From the NCBI RefSeq assembly GCF_017068395.1, contig NZ_CP070619.1, positions 620,001 through 684,000 of the forward strand: DNA of 64,000 nt, in the 5' to 3' direction. Position 1 is the stretch's first letter; every line of letters starts with the position of its first letter. The stretch is from Rhodococcus pseudokoreensis. GTDB taxonomy: Bacteria; Actinomycetota; Actinomycetes; Mycobacteriales; Mycobacteriaceae. The position numbers were made by a program, and so were the translations under genes. Under the pieces are notes generated by a model, which worked only from the letters and a program-made list of their open reading frames with translations, searched no databases and was not told the origin of the DNA. Shown one piece after another: positions 17,783 through 25,396 of the stretch.

Positions 17783-18649
17783 TCAGGCCTCGGTGGAGGG
17801 AGCCTCTGCTGCGGGGGCCTCGGCAGCCGGAGCCGCCTGTGCCTCAGCTGCGGGAGCGGCCTCTGCTGCGGGCGCTGCCTGCGAGAGCAGTTCCTGCTCC
17901 CACTCGGCGAGGGGTTCACCGGCGCCGGCCTCGGGCTTCGCGTCCTTGTCGGAGCTCAGTCCGGCGCGGGCCTGCACGCCCTCGGCCACCGCGGAAGCGA
18001 CGACCTTGGTGAGCAGGGCGGCGCTGCGGATGGCGTCGTCGTTGCCCGGGATCGGGTAGTCGACGAGGTCGGGGTCGCAGTTGGTGTCCAGGATCGCGAT
18101 GACCGGGATGTTCAGCTTGCGAGCCTCGGCAACCGCCAGGTGCTCCTTGTTGGTGTCGACAACCCACACCGCGGAGGGGACCTTGGCCATGTCGCGGATA
18201 CCACCGAGAGTGCGGTCCAGCTTGGTCATCTCACGCGTGAGCATGAGGATTTCCTTCTTGGTGCGACCCTCGAAGCCACCGGTCTGCTCCATCGCCTCGA
18301 GCTCCTTGAGGCGGAGAAGACGCTTGTGGACGGTGGTGAAGTTGGTGAGCATGCCGCCGAGCCAACGCTGGTTGACGTAGGGCATCCCGACGCGAGTGGC
18401 CTCGGCCGCGATGGACTCCTGGGCCTGCTTCTTGGTGCCGACGAAGAGGACGGTGCCGCCGTGGGCAACGGTCTCCTTGACGAATTCGTACGCCTTGTCG
18501 ATGTACGTCAGCGTCTGCTGCAAGTCGATGATGTAGATGCCGTTGCGGTCGGTGAAGATGAATCGCTTCATCTTCGGGTTCCAGCGACGGGTCTGGTGAC
18601 CGAAGTGCGTGCCGCTGTCCAGCAGCTGCTTCATTGTTACGACAGCCAT
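17783..18649 (-). CDS. rpsB: 30S ribosomal protein S2
   Basis: 288 residues. The core (about 1-230) is standard S2 ('[20 protein letters not shown]', '[17 protein letters not shown]', 'VDTNCDP'-like segments). The C-terminal ~55 residues are an Ala/Glu/Pro-rich tail with repeated AAPAAEA units, a common actinobacterial extension. The ATG at 18649 follows AGAGAGA; longer upstream frames are not supported. It is the first gene of rpsB-tsf. Confidence 0.96.
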   Translation of the reverse strand: MAVVTMKQLLDSGTHFGHQTRRWNPKMKRFIFTDRNGIYIIDLQQTLTYIDKAYEFVKETVAHGGTVLFVGTKKQAQESIAAEATRVGMPYVNQRWLGGMLTNFTTVHKRLLRLKELEAMEQTGGFEGRTKKEILMLTREMTKLDRTLGGIRDMAKVPSAVWVVDTNKEHLAVAEARKLNIPVIAILDTNCDPDLVDYPIPGNDDAIRSAALLTKVVASAVAEGVQARAGLSSDKDAKPEAGAGEPLAEWEQELLSQAAPAAEAAPAAEAQAAPAAEAPAAEAPSTEA

Positions 18650-18965
18650 GGCTGTGTATCTCTCTTTCATTGCCGGTTGATGCCGAACGTCGGTGACGTT
18701 CCGCCCTGGCGCCCGTGAACCGTCGGACTCCCATCGAAATGCGAGACCAGCCGACGATCCGTACACTGCGCGGACGCGCGAAGTCGGACTGTGCGAACAC
18801 AGACCGCTCGATCAGTGTACGGCCTCCACGCCCCACGCCCTAACCGCCCCTGACACACCCGGTCCACGCGTGCAAGGGTTCTGCGGAATCTGTGGACGAA
18901 ACGGAATCCATCCACAATGTCGCCCGCCGCCCGATTTTTGCCCCGACGTGCGGGATCGTCGAGTC
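18650..18965. other. Divergent intergenic region between rpsB and the M23 peptidase gene
   Basis: 316 bp without a supported gene. It must hold the rpsB promoter and leader and the M23 promoter. Visible items are a 7-3-7 inverted repeat at 18685-18701, about 36 bases before the rpsB start, which could form a small hairpin in the rpsB leader, and a TGTGGA...TCCACA pair at 18891-18916 near the M23 gene. No clear -35/-10 pair could be assigned on either strand. Confidence 0.55.
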
Positions 18966-19496
18966 ATGACGAAGTTCGGGGCGATCCTGCGGGTCCTGTC
19001 CGCGACGGTCACGGCGACGACCGTCCTGACCGCCGCGGTTCTTCTCTCCCCGCACGCCGAAGCCGCACCGGCCGGCGACTTCGACTGGCCGCTGCACCCG
19101 CGGCCGCGAGTAGTGCGGGCATTCGACAATCCCGAGCACGACTGGCTTCCCGGCCATCGCGGCGTGGATCTGGGTGGCGTCCCCGACGAGGCGGTGTTGT
19201 CCGCGGGCGCGGGCATCGTGGTGTTCGCCGGCACGGTCGCGGGCAAACCCGTCGTCTCCGTCGACCACCCGGGAGGTCTGCGCACCACGTACGAACCGGT
19301 GACCGCCCGGGTCACCCCCGGGCTGCGCGTCGGCCGCGGCACCGTCCTCGGCACACTCGAACCCGGGCACCCGGGCTGCATCGCCCCCGTCGCCGCGTGC
19401 CTGCACTGGGGTCTGCGCCGCGACCGCGAATACCTCGACCCTCTCGGACTCGTCCGGGTGGCACCGGTACGGCTACAACCCGTCGGCGGCGGCTAG
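18966..19496 (+). CDS. Secreted M23-family (LytM-type) peptidase-like protein
   Basis: 176 residues. An Ala/Val-rich signal peptide ends near 'SPHAEAAPAGDF' (AxA cleavage). The mature part is a single LytM domain with the first metal motif 'GHRGVDLGG' (His and Asp) and a second motif 'CLHWGLRR'. In classical M23 enzymes the second motif is HxH; here the first His is Cys, so the metal His is kept but the catalytic His is not. It may be a low-activity or non-catalytic peptidoglycan-binding protein; this motif is frequent in actinobacterial relatives (from memory). It diverges from rpsB, as Rv2891 does. Confidence 0.86.
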   Translation: MTKFGAILRVLSATVTATTVLTAAVLLSPHAEAAPAGDFDWPLHPRPRVVRAFDNPEHDWLPGHRGVDLGGVPDEAVLSAGAGIVVFAGTVAGKPVVSVDHPGGLRTTYEPVTARVTPGLRVGRGTVLGTLEPGHPGCIAPVAACLHWGLRRDREYLDPLGLVRVAPVRLQPVGGG

Positions 19497-19566
19497 CGCC
19501 ACTCGGCGCAGATAGTCGCGGCTAGCGCCACTCGGCGCAGATAGTCGCGGCTAGCGCCACTCGGCG
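19491..19566. repeat. Tandem 29-bp repeat (about 2.6 copies) spanning two gene ends
   Basis: Two exact 29-bp copies (19491-19519, 19520-19548) and an 18-bp partial third (19549-19566). The first copy holds the TAG stop of the M23 gene. The third covers the stop and last codons of the MinD-like gene on the other strand. The two genes converge here. The arrangement looks like slippage or duplication of the shared 3' end. Confidence 0.95.
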
Positions 19567-20639
19567 ACAGCGTGTCTGCCCGCCGACTCCGGGAAGTCGT
19601 CCGCAACCATCGCGGCGAGTTCGACGAACGCCTTGCGTGTCTCGGGACGCAGCAGATCCAGATCCACGACCGAACCCTCGGCGAGGTGCTCGTCGAACGG
19701 CACTACCTTCACGGCCCGGCACCGGAGCAGGAAATGGTTGGTCAGTTCCGTCATGTCGATCATGCTCGACCCCGGCCGGGCGGCACTGATCACGACGACG
19801 GTGCGGGACACGAGGTGCCCGTAACCGTGGTGCTGCAGCCAGTCCAGCGTCGCGGCGGCACTGCGGGCGCCGTCGATCGCGGGCGAACTCACCAGCACCA
19901 GGGAATTGGCGAGTTGCAGAACACCGTTCATCGCCGAATGCATGATGCCGGTGCCGCAGTCGGTGAGGATGATGTTGTAGTACACCTGCAGGACGTCGAT
20001 GACCCGCCGGTAGTCGTCCTCGCTGAACGCCTCGGAGATCGCCGGGTCCTGCTCGCTCGCGAGCACCTCGAGGCGACTCGGCGCCTGCGACGTGTGAGCC
20101 CGCACATCCGAATAGCGCAAGATGTCCGGCTCCGCCGCGATGAGGTCACGGACCGTCGAATGTGTCTGCAGGGGAACCCGTTGCGCGAGCGTCCCGAAGT
20201 CGGGGTTGGCGTCGACGGCGATCACGCAGTCGCCGCGCAACGATGCGAACGTCGAACCGAGCCCGATCGTGGTCGTCGTCTTCCCGACGCCGCCCTTCAA
20301 GGACAGGAACGCAATTCGATAGTCCCCCTGGATCGGCTGCCGGATCCGGTCGAGGAGTGCCGCGTCGCGAGCCTCCCCCGCCGACTCCCCCGGGTTCACC
20401 GTTCCCCCGGTGAGCCGGTGCAGTCCGCGCCGCCATCCCCGGCTCGGCGCCTTGCGCGCCCGCTTCAGGAGCGCATCCGCCACCAGATCCTGATTGGTCA
20501 CCTGATGCTGACTCGGCGCCGGAGTGGGATCGTCCCAGGACTGCTGCCCCCACGGATCCGCCGCGGCATCGCCCACCGGGGCGCCGCCACCGTCGTTCAG
20601 CCAGGACGGCTGCGATCGAGTCAAGTCTTCGCGGTCCAC
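19551..20639 (-). CDS. Orphan MinD/ParA-like ATPase
   Basis: 362 residues. The first ~100 are Gly/Pro/Gln/Trp-rich, then basic, and likely disordered. The P-loop ATPase domain follows with a deviant Walker A 'SLKGGVGKTTTTIGLGS' (about residues 113-129), 'VIAVDANPDFGTLAQRV' and the switch 'IILTDCGTGIMHSAM'. This type is found with ESX secretion loci in some actinobacteria, but no ESX gene is in the window and no ParB partner is adjacent. The GTG at 20639 is preferred over the TTG at 20666 because GGGGGA precedes it. The exact role is unknown; positioning or scaffolding is the family theme. Confidence 0.82.
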   Translation of the reverse strand: MDREDLTRSQPSWLNDGGGAPVGDAAADPWGQQSWDDPTPAPSQHQVTNQDLVADALLKRARKAPSRGWRRGLHRLTGGTVNPGESAGEARDAALLDRIRQPIQGDYRIAFLSLKGGVGKTTTTIGLGSTFASLRGDCVIAVDANPDFGTLAQRVPLQTHSTVRDLIAAEPDILRYSDVRAHTSQAPSRLEVLASEQDPAISEAFSEDDYRRVIDVLQVYYNIILTDCGTGIMHSAMNGVLQLANSLVLVSSPAIDGARSAAATLDWLQHHGYGHLVSRTVVVISAARPGSSMIDMTELTNHFLLRCRAVKVVPFDEHLAEGSVVDLDLLRPETRKAFVELAAMVADDFPESAGRHAVAEWR

Positions 20640-20853
20640 TGTTCCCCCGGGATAGTGCAGAAACAACTGCAGATTCGAGGGGCGACGCTACCAAACCGGG
20701 TCAGGCCCGGGGATGCGCCTGATCGTGCGCCGCACGCAGCCTGCCCGGAACCGTCCGTCGCGAGCGCGAGCTGCCGGAAGGTCGCTGCTAGGAGAGGCAG
20801 CAGTCGACTCGGGCGGGGCAAGAATCGAGCAGCCGCGCCAGTAGAGTTCTTTT

Positions 20854-22047
20854 GTGCAGCGAACGATCTCCATCCCGATGTTGTGTGTTCTGGCGTTACT
20901 GTCCGCGATCGCCCCACTGGCCACCGACATGTATCTCCCCGGCCTCCCCCTGATGACGGAGAGCCTGAACACGTCGGCGCCGAGCGTGCAGCTGACACTG
21001 ACCACGTTCATGGCGGGGCTCGGGATCGGCCAGCTCGTGGTCGGACCGTTGTCGGACGGTCTCGGACGCCGTCGCCTGCTGATCGGCGCCACCGTCGTGA
21101 CGACCCTCGCCGCGATGGCCTGCGCTCTCGCCCCGACCGTCGAAACCCTCATCACCGCACGACTTTTCCAGGGACTGAGCGGCGGCGCGGCGATCGTGCT
21201 CGCGCGCGCCTGCATCGCTGACCGGGCCCGCGGGGACAGCGCCGCACGGCTCTTCAGCATCATGATGATCATCGGCGGCGTCGCACCGGTGGTCGCACCG
21301 CTGCTGGGTGGGGCCCTGCTCGGGCCGGTCGGCTGGCGAGGGATCTTCTGGGTCCTCACCGCCGCCGGGGTGGCGATGTTCGCGGGCGTGCTGATCCTCG
21401 TCCCGGAGACGCTTCCCCCGGAGAACCGGCACGGCGGCGGGCTCACTGCCCTCGTCCGGAACCTGCACTACGTCGTCGGCAACCGCGTCTACCTGGGTTA
21501 CGCGTTCACGTTCATGTTCGGGTTCGTCGCACTCTTCTCGTACATCTCTGCGTCGCCGTTCGTCGTGCAGAACGTCCTCGGCCTCAGTCCGGGGCAGTTC
21601 TCGATGGTGTTCGCGGTGAACGCGGCCGGGATGGTGAGTTCCGCGATCGTGAACACGCGACTCGTGGGCACGTTCCATGCCCGGCAACTGCTGCGTTTCG
21701 GGGTCACGCTGCTCCTGGCGGCGGGCGTGGTGCTGCTGCTCGCCGCGACAACGATCGATACGCCGTCCTGGTGGGCGATCCTGATCCCGCTGTTCGTCTC
21801 CGTGTCGAGCATCGGTTTCGTGATGGGCAACGCGACAGCGCTGGCCCAGGGCGAGGTGACGAAGGCGTCCGGCACCGGGTCCGCGCTCCTCGGGGCAGGC
21901 CAGTTCGGGCTCGCCGCGGTGGTTTCGCCGCTCGTCGGCATCGCCGGACCCGACAGTGCCGTGCCGATGGCCGTCGCGATCCCGTCGGCGGGTGCCGTGG
22001 CCATGCTGTCGCTGCTGGTGCTGACGCGGCGGACGCACACGTCATAG
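20854..22047 (+). CDS. Bcr/CflA-family multidrug MFS transporter
   Basis: 397 residues, 12 membrane segments. The TM1 motif 'ALLSAIAPLATDMYLPGLPLM' with D-M-Y-L-P is diagnostic of the Bcr/CflA drug-proton antiporters, and 'LVVGPLSDGLGRRRLLIG' is the MFS loop 2-3 motif. It is a proton-driven exporter by family; substrate unknown. GTG start at 20854. It has no mycobacterial counterpart in the syntenic order, so it sits in a variable interval. Its stop codon lies inside a strong terminator. Confidence 0.9.
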   Translation: MQRTISIPMLCVLALLSAIAPLATDMYLPGLPLMTESLNTSAPSVQLTLTTFMAGLGIGQLVVGPLSDGLGRRRLLIGATVVTTLAAMACALAPTVETLITARLFQGLSGGAAIVLARACIADRARGDSAARLFSIMMIIGGVAPVVAPLLGGALLGPVGWRGIFWVLTAAGVAMFAGVLILVPETLPPENRHGGGLTALVRNLHYVVGNRVYLGYAFTFMFGFVALFSYISASPFVVQNVLGLSPGQFSMVFAVNAAGMVSSAIVNTRLVGTFHARQLLRFGVTLLLAAGVVLLLAATTIDTPSWWAILIPLFVSVSSIGFVMGNATALAQGEVTKASGTGSALLGAGQFGLAAVVSPLVGIAGPDSAVPMAVAIPSAGAVAMLSLLVLTRRTHTS

Positions 22048-22060
22048 CGCGTCCGCCGCG
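22025..22060. terminator. Terminator overlapping the MFS stop codon
   Basis: A perfect 12-bp GC-rich stem (22025-22036 with 22049-22060) and a 12-base loop that includes the TAG stop at 22045-22047. It stands between two convergent genes, so it may serve both. Confidence 0.75.
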
Positions 22061-22062
22061 GC

Positions 22063-22086
22063 GGGTCAGCGGGTCAGCGGGTCAGC
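22063..22086. repeat. Three tandem copies of an 8-bp unit at the viuB stop
   Basis: GGGTCAGC is repeated three times (22063-22070, 22071-22078, 22079-22086). Each copy holds TCA, the complement of a TGA stop; the viuB stop is in the third copy at 22082-22084. As at 19491-19566, a tandem expansion marks a gene's 3' end. Confidence 0.95.
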
Positions 22087-22867
22087 GGGAGACGCCCTCA
22101 CTCGCGGCGAGTTCGGACTTCCACACCCGGAAGCCTTCCTCGGTGCGACCGCGGCGCCAGTATCCGGAGATCGACGCGGCCGAAGCGGGGACGCCCCGCT
22201 CGTTGCGCACGTAGGAGCGGAGGTTCTGCATCACGGCCTGCGCCTCACCGTGAATGAACACCTGCGCGTTTCCGGGCAGCCATTCGGTGTCGCGGACCGC
22301 CGCGACGAGGGGGGCGTTGTCTCCCGACGCCTCTTCCCCGATCCTGTCCGCCGTGTCGCCGCGGTGTAGCCACGTGACGTCGACGCCCGCGGGCGCGTCG
22401 AAGGCGATCTCGTCGTCCGGCCCGGCGACCTCGATGATCACCCTCCCCACCGCGGACGCGTCGAGCTTCTCGACGGACGCAGAGATGGCGGGGATCGCGG
22501 TCTCGTCGCCCGCGAACAGGTACCAGTCGGCCGCCGGGTCCGGTGCGAATGCCCCTCCGGGGCCGCGCAGCGTCAGGACGTCACCGGCCGCCGCGGACGC
22601 CGCCCACGGTCCGGCGACACCGGCGTCGCCGTGGACCACGAAGTCGATGGCGATCTCCCGCGTCACCGGGTCCACGGACCGGATCGTGTAGGTGCGCAGC
22701 ACGGGCGCTTCGGGGCTTCCGAATTCGAGTTTCGCGTACGCGTCCGAGAAGGCGTTGGGAACGAAACTGTCGAACCCCGGGTCCCCGAGGATTACCCGCA
22801 CCATGTGCGGGGTCAGCCATTCGGTCCGGAGCACGGTCAGTGTTGCGGTCGGCTTTGCCACAGGCAT
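22082..22867 (-). CDS. viuB: Siderophore-interacting FAD/NAD(P)H reductase (ViuB-like)
   Basis: 261 residues. The FAD-binding N-terminal domain has 'PVLRTYTIRSVDPVTREIAI', where R-x-Y-T is the flavin motif, and 'VHGDAGVAGPWAASAAAGD' (the phosphate-binding region of SIP proteins). The C-terminal domain (SIP) has 'LFAGDETAIPAISASVEKL' and 'VFIHGEAQAVMQNLRSYVRN'. The family reduces ferric-siderophore complexes in the cytoplasm to release iron. ATG start at 22867 with GGAGAG adjacent. A 14/19 IdeR box lies 18 bp upstream, supporting iron control. Rv2895c is the positional counterpart. Confidence 0.93.
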   Translation of the reverse strand: MPVAKPTATLTVLRTEWLTPHMVRVILGDPGFDSFVPNAFSDAYAKLEFGSPEAPVLRTYTIRSVDPVTREIAIDFVVHGDAGVAGPWAASAAAGDVLTLRGPGGAFAPDPAADWYLFAGDETAIPAISASVEKLDASAVGRVIIEVAGPDDEIAFDAPAGVDVTWLHRGDTADRIGEEASGDNAPLVAAVRDTEWLPGNAQVFIHGEAQAVMQNLRSYVRNERGVPASAASISGYWRRGRTEEGFRVWKSELAASEGVSR

Positions 22868-22884
22868 CTCTCCAATGAACTCAA

Positions 22885-22903
22885 GTTGGTTAGTGTTACC
22901 TAA
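22885..22903. promoter_or_regulatory. IdeR/DtxR iron box upstream of viuB
   Basis: The 19-bp site at 22885-22903 matches the mycobacterial IdeR consensus (TTAGGTTAGSCTAACCTAA) at 14 of 19 positions, with intact GGTTAG and ACCTAA half-sites. It ends 18 bp before the viuB ATG, a typical place for repression when iron is plentiful. Confidence 0.75.
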
Positions 22904-22943
22904 CTACGGTACAGGAGAGACTGCCGGCGGCGGCCGGAGTCGT

Positions 22944-23018
22944 CTACGAGCCGGAAGCGAACAACAGGCTCAACACCTGCGCGACGAAGTTCCGCCACAA
23001 ATCCTCGGCTGACCCCAT
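22944..23018 (-). CDS. 24-residue micro-ORF, possible small membrane-active peptide
   Basis: A 25-codon frame starts with ATG at 23018 and ends in TAG at 22944-22946. It begins 'MGSAEDLWRNFVAQ' and continues 'VLSLLFASGS': an acidic/polar start and then an amphipathic hydrophobic stretch. It is preceded by AAGGAG seven bases before the ATG, an optimal ribosome site that is rarely met by chance. It lies on the viuB strand, upstream of the IdeR box, so it is either its own transcript or part of a longer one. No homologue is known to me, and expression is not shown. Confidence 0.5.
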   Translation of the reverse strand: MGSAEDLWRNFVAQVLSLLFASGS

Positions 23019-23188
23019 ATCTCACTCCTTACGTGACGCTGATCCACCTGTGGGTATCGCATGTTGCGAGGTGCGTTCCAGACACGTTTCTACTCCACCT
23101 CGTCGCCGATCGGTCGGTTCGACTCGCCCTTTGCGCAGGCCGGAGCGCGGCGACCAGTCTTACCCCGCGACATACTTCGACCCTTGCC

Positions 23189-23210
23189 TATATTGGTAGA
23201 GGCCGATATA
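23189..23210. promoter_or_regulatory. Inverted repeat upstream of the ArsR gene, likely autoregulatory operator
   Basis: An 8-6-8 imperfect palindrome (TATATTGG, TAGAGG, CCGATATA; 7 of 8 symmetric positions) ends 8 bp before the ArsR start. It is AT-rich in a GC-rich region and would cover the promoter or the start of the transcript, the usual placement for an ArsR-family autorepressor. Confidence 0.6.
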
Positions 23211-23218
23211 AAGGGGAT

Positions 23219-23596
23219 GTGCATGCGTTCGACGTACTCGGCGACCCCGTCCGCCGGCGGATCATGGAACTCCTGTCCGAGGGCGAACTCTCGGCCGGTC
23301 AGGTGACCGAAGTCGCAGCCGCAGAGTTCGGGATCTCACAGCCGACGGTGTCCGGGCACCTGCGGGTGCTGCGGGAGAACGGGTTCGCCACGGTCCGTCG
23401 CGAAGGCACCAGGCGTCTCTACGCGGTCGAGCCGGCGCCGCTGCAGGAGGTGGATCGATGGCTCGACGGGTTCCGCCGGTTCTGGAGCCAGCCGCTCGAC
23501 GCCCTGGCCACCGAACTCGCCCGCGGGAGTCGTCAGGACCCCCGGCCGAGCCGGTCCGCACACCCCGAATCATCGACAGAAGGAGACCGACAGTGA
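23219..23596 (+). CDS. ArsR-family winged-helix regulator
   Basis: 125 residues. The winged helix is complete: 'FDVLGDPVRRRIMELLSEGE' (helix 1-2), 'ISQPTVSGHLRVLRENGFAT' (recognition helix) and 'VRREGTRRLYAVEPAPLQEV' (wing). No Cys-rich metal motif (ELCVCDL type) is visible, so it is unlikely to be an arsenic/metal sensor. The GTG at 23219 is chosen since homology starts immediately after it; the frame extends upstream to 23033 without family resemblance. The gene overlaps the SRPBCC gene by GTGA (23593-23596), the common ArsR-AHSA1 pairing. Confidence 0.88.
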   Translation: MHAFDVLGDPVRRRIMELLSEGELSAGQVTEVAAAEFGISQPTVSGHLRVLRENGFATVRREGTRRLYAVEPAPLQEVDRWLDGFRRFWSQPLDALATELARGSRQDPRPSRSAHPESSTEGDRQ

Positions 23597-24201
23597 ACGA
23601 GATCGCCGGTCAGGACACCAGCCTGACGACAGTGCAGCGGAGCATGGGTAATCGCGAGATCGCCGAGGGTGCAGCGCGAACGGCGGTGCTCCGACGACGC
23701 TACGACGCGCCGATCGACGACGTCTGGAATGCCATCACGACCCCGGACCGCGTCGACCGCTTCTTCCTCCCGCTCAGCGGCGACCTGCGCGCGGGCGGAT
23801 CCTTCGCCCTGCAGGGCCAGGCCAGTGGGGAAATCCTGGCCTGCGTCGCGCCGCATCTGCTGCGGCTGCAGTGGACTCCGCCCGGCGACCGTGGTTACAG
23901 CGATCAGGTCGAGGTCCGGCTGACCGCCGACGGTCCGGACGCGACGTGGCTGGAGTTGGAACACGCCTCCGTCGCCGACGTCTTCCGCAACGACCCGGAC
24001 ACGGGCTGCTACGGCGTCGGAACGGGCTGGGAAGGTCCCCTGCACTATCTCGGCGAGTACCTGCGCGGCGCCCTGCCGGACCGCCCCAGCACCGAGTGGT
24101 ACACCTTCGACGAAGCCGAGGAACTGCGCCTCGCCAACTACCGCGGCACGGAATGGGCCAAGGTCGAGGCGCAGCACGCGCGGAGCACCGGCGACGCCTG
24201 A
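23593..24201 (+). CDS. SRPBCC / AHSA1-type lipid-binding-fold protein
   Basis: 202 residues. 'VLRRRYDAPIDDVWNAITTP' and 'RVDRFFLPLSGDLRAGGSFA' are the first strand-helix of the START-like cavity fold, and 'PHLLRLQWTPPGDRGYSDQV' and 'WLELEHASVADVFRNDPDTG' follow. This is the AHSA1 (activator of Hsp90 ATPase 1-like) branch that often partners an ArsR regulator. It probably binds a hydrophobic ligand; no enzymatic role is known. GTG start at 23593 has AGGAGA upstream and overlaps the ArsR stop. Confidence 0.82.
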   Translation: MNEIAGQDTSLTTVQRSMGNREIAEGAARTAVLRRRYDAPIDDVWNAITTPDRVDRFFLPLSGDLRAGGSFALQGQASGEILACVAPHLLRLQWTPPGDRGYSDQVEVRLTADGPDATWLELEHASVADVFRNDPDTGCYGVGTGWEGPLHYLGEYLRGALPDRPSTEWYTFDEAEELRLANYRGTEWAKVEAQHARSTGDA

Positions 24202-24241
24202 GAAGGCATTCAGGTCGCCTGCCCCCGGGGCCCGCTCCGTC

Positions 24242-25396
24242 TCACCGCTGCCGGGACCATCCCGTGTCGTCGCAGCCGACGAAACCCTCCATCTCCAGCA
24301 ACGGGAGTACGGCGCGGACCTGCTCGACCGCGACCCCGGACAGTTCGGACAGATCCCGGACCCCACGCGGTCCGGCGGCCGGCAACGCCTCGTACACGAG
24401 CAGCGCGTCACCCGACAGCGCATCGAGATCGCGGACCACCTCGGGGCCGTCCCGCAGTCCGATCGGCCCGGCCTCCTCGACCACGTCGCCGGCGTTCGCG
24501 ACCAACCGCGCCTCCCCCTCCCGAATCATCCGATTGCATCCGGTCGACGACGCCGACGTCACCGGACCGGGCACCGCCATCACCGGACGGCCCAGTTTGC
24601 GCGCCCAGCTCACCGTGTTCCTGGCGCCGCTGCGCCAGCCCGCCTCCACCACGACCACCCCGTCGGACAGGCTCGCCACCAACCGGTTCCGCGCCAGGAA
24701 CCGATGTTTCGCCGGAGTCGTGCCCGGCGCGTACTCGCTGACCACCGCACCGTTCTGTGCGATCTGCCGCAACAGGCGCGCATGCCCCGCCGGGTACGCG
24801 CGATCCACACCACACGCCAGCACCGCCACTGTCAGGCCCCCGACGCCCAGCGCCGCACGATGCGCGGCGCCGTCGACCCCGAACGCCGCGCCCGACACGA
24901 TCGTCCACCCGTCGACCGCGAGATCACCGGCAATCTCCGCCGTCACGTGCTCGCCGTACCCACTCGCCGCCCGTGTCCCCACGATCGAGATCGCCCGATC
25001 GGTGAGTTCGGCCACCGGGCGCGACCCGAGTACCCACAGCGCCAGCGGCGGGCCCTCGTCCCGCGACCGCGACAGATTCCCGAAACCGAGGAGCCGCCAC
25101 TGTGGCCATTCGTCGTCGTCCGGCGTCACGAGCCGGCCACCCATCCCCGCCACCAGTTCGAGATCGTCCGCGGCCGTGTCCACGTGGGCACGGGCCACCG
25201 TGCGCTCCCCCAGCATGTCCGACAGGTCCCGCTCCCGCACGGCCCGCGCGGCCTCCTGCGGCCCCACCTCCTCCACGAGGCGGGACAGCGCCGGGCACGG
25301 CCCCTGCACCACCTTCGACAGATACGCCCACGCCAACCGGCGCGGATCGTGAACTCCACTCGGACCGCCTGCGTCACTTCGACTTTCCACCGTCAT
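24242..25396 (-). CDS. dprA: DNA-processing protein DprA (Smf)
   Basis: 384 residues. The Rossmann-like core is seen in 'RAISIVGTRAASGYGEHVT' and 'WTIVSGAAFGVDGAAHRAAL', with 'SEYAPGTTPAKHRFLARNRL' as the DNA-binding loop. N-terminal and C-terminal winged-helix-like extensions are present. DprA loads RecA onto ssDNA during transformation, and in this operon with comM it may support recombination of incoming DNA. The ATG overlaps the comM stop by ATGA (25393-25396). Confidence 0.95.
   Translation of the reverse strand: MTVESRSDAGGPSGVHDPRRLAWAYLSKVVQGPCPALSRLVEEVGPQEAARAVRERDLSDMLGERTVARAHVDTAADDLELVAGMGGRLVTPDDDEWPQWRLLGFGNLSRSRDEGPPLALWVLGSRPVAELTDRAISIVGTRAASGYGEHVTAEIAGDLAVDGWTIVSGAAFGVDGAAHRAALGVGGLTVAVLACGVDRAYPAGHARLLRQIAQNGAVVSEYAPGTTPAKHRFLARNRLVASLSDGVVVVEAGWRSGARNTVSWARKLGRPVMAVPGPVTSASSTGCNRMIREGEARLVANAGDVVEEAGPIGLRDGPEVVRDLDALSGDALLVYEALPAAGPRGVRDLSELSGVAVEQVRAVLPLLEMEGFVGCDDTGWSRQR

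Noticed and set aside
23033..23218. Upstream extension of the ArsR frame
   Set aside because: No family resemblance and it covers the likely promoter and operator; the GTG at 23219 fits the family start.
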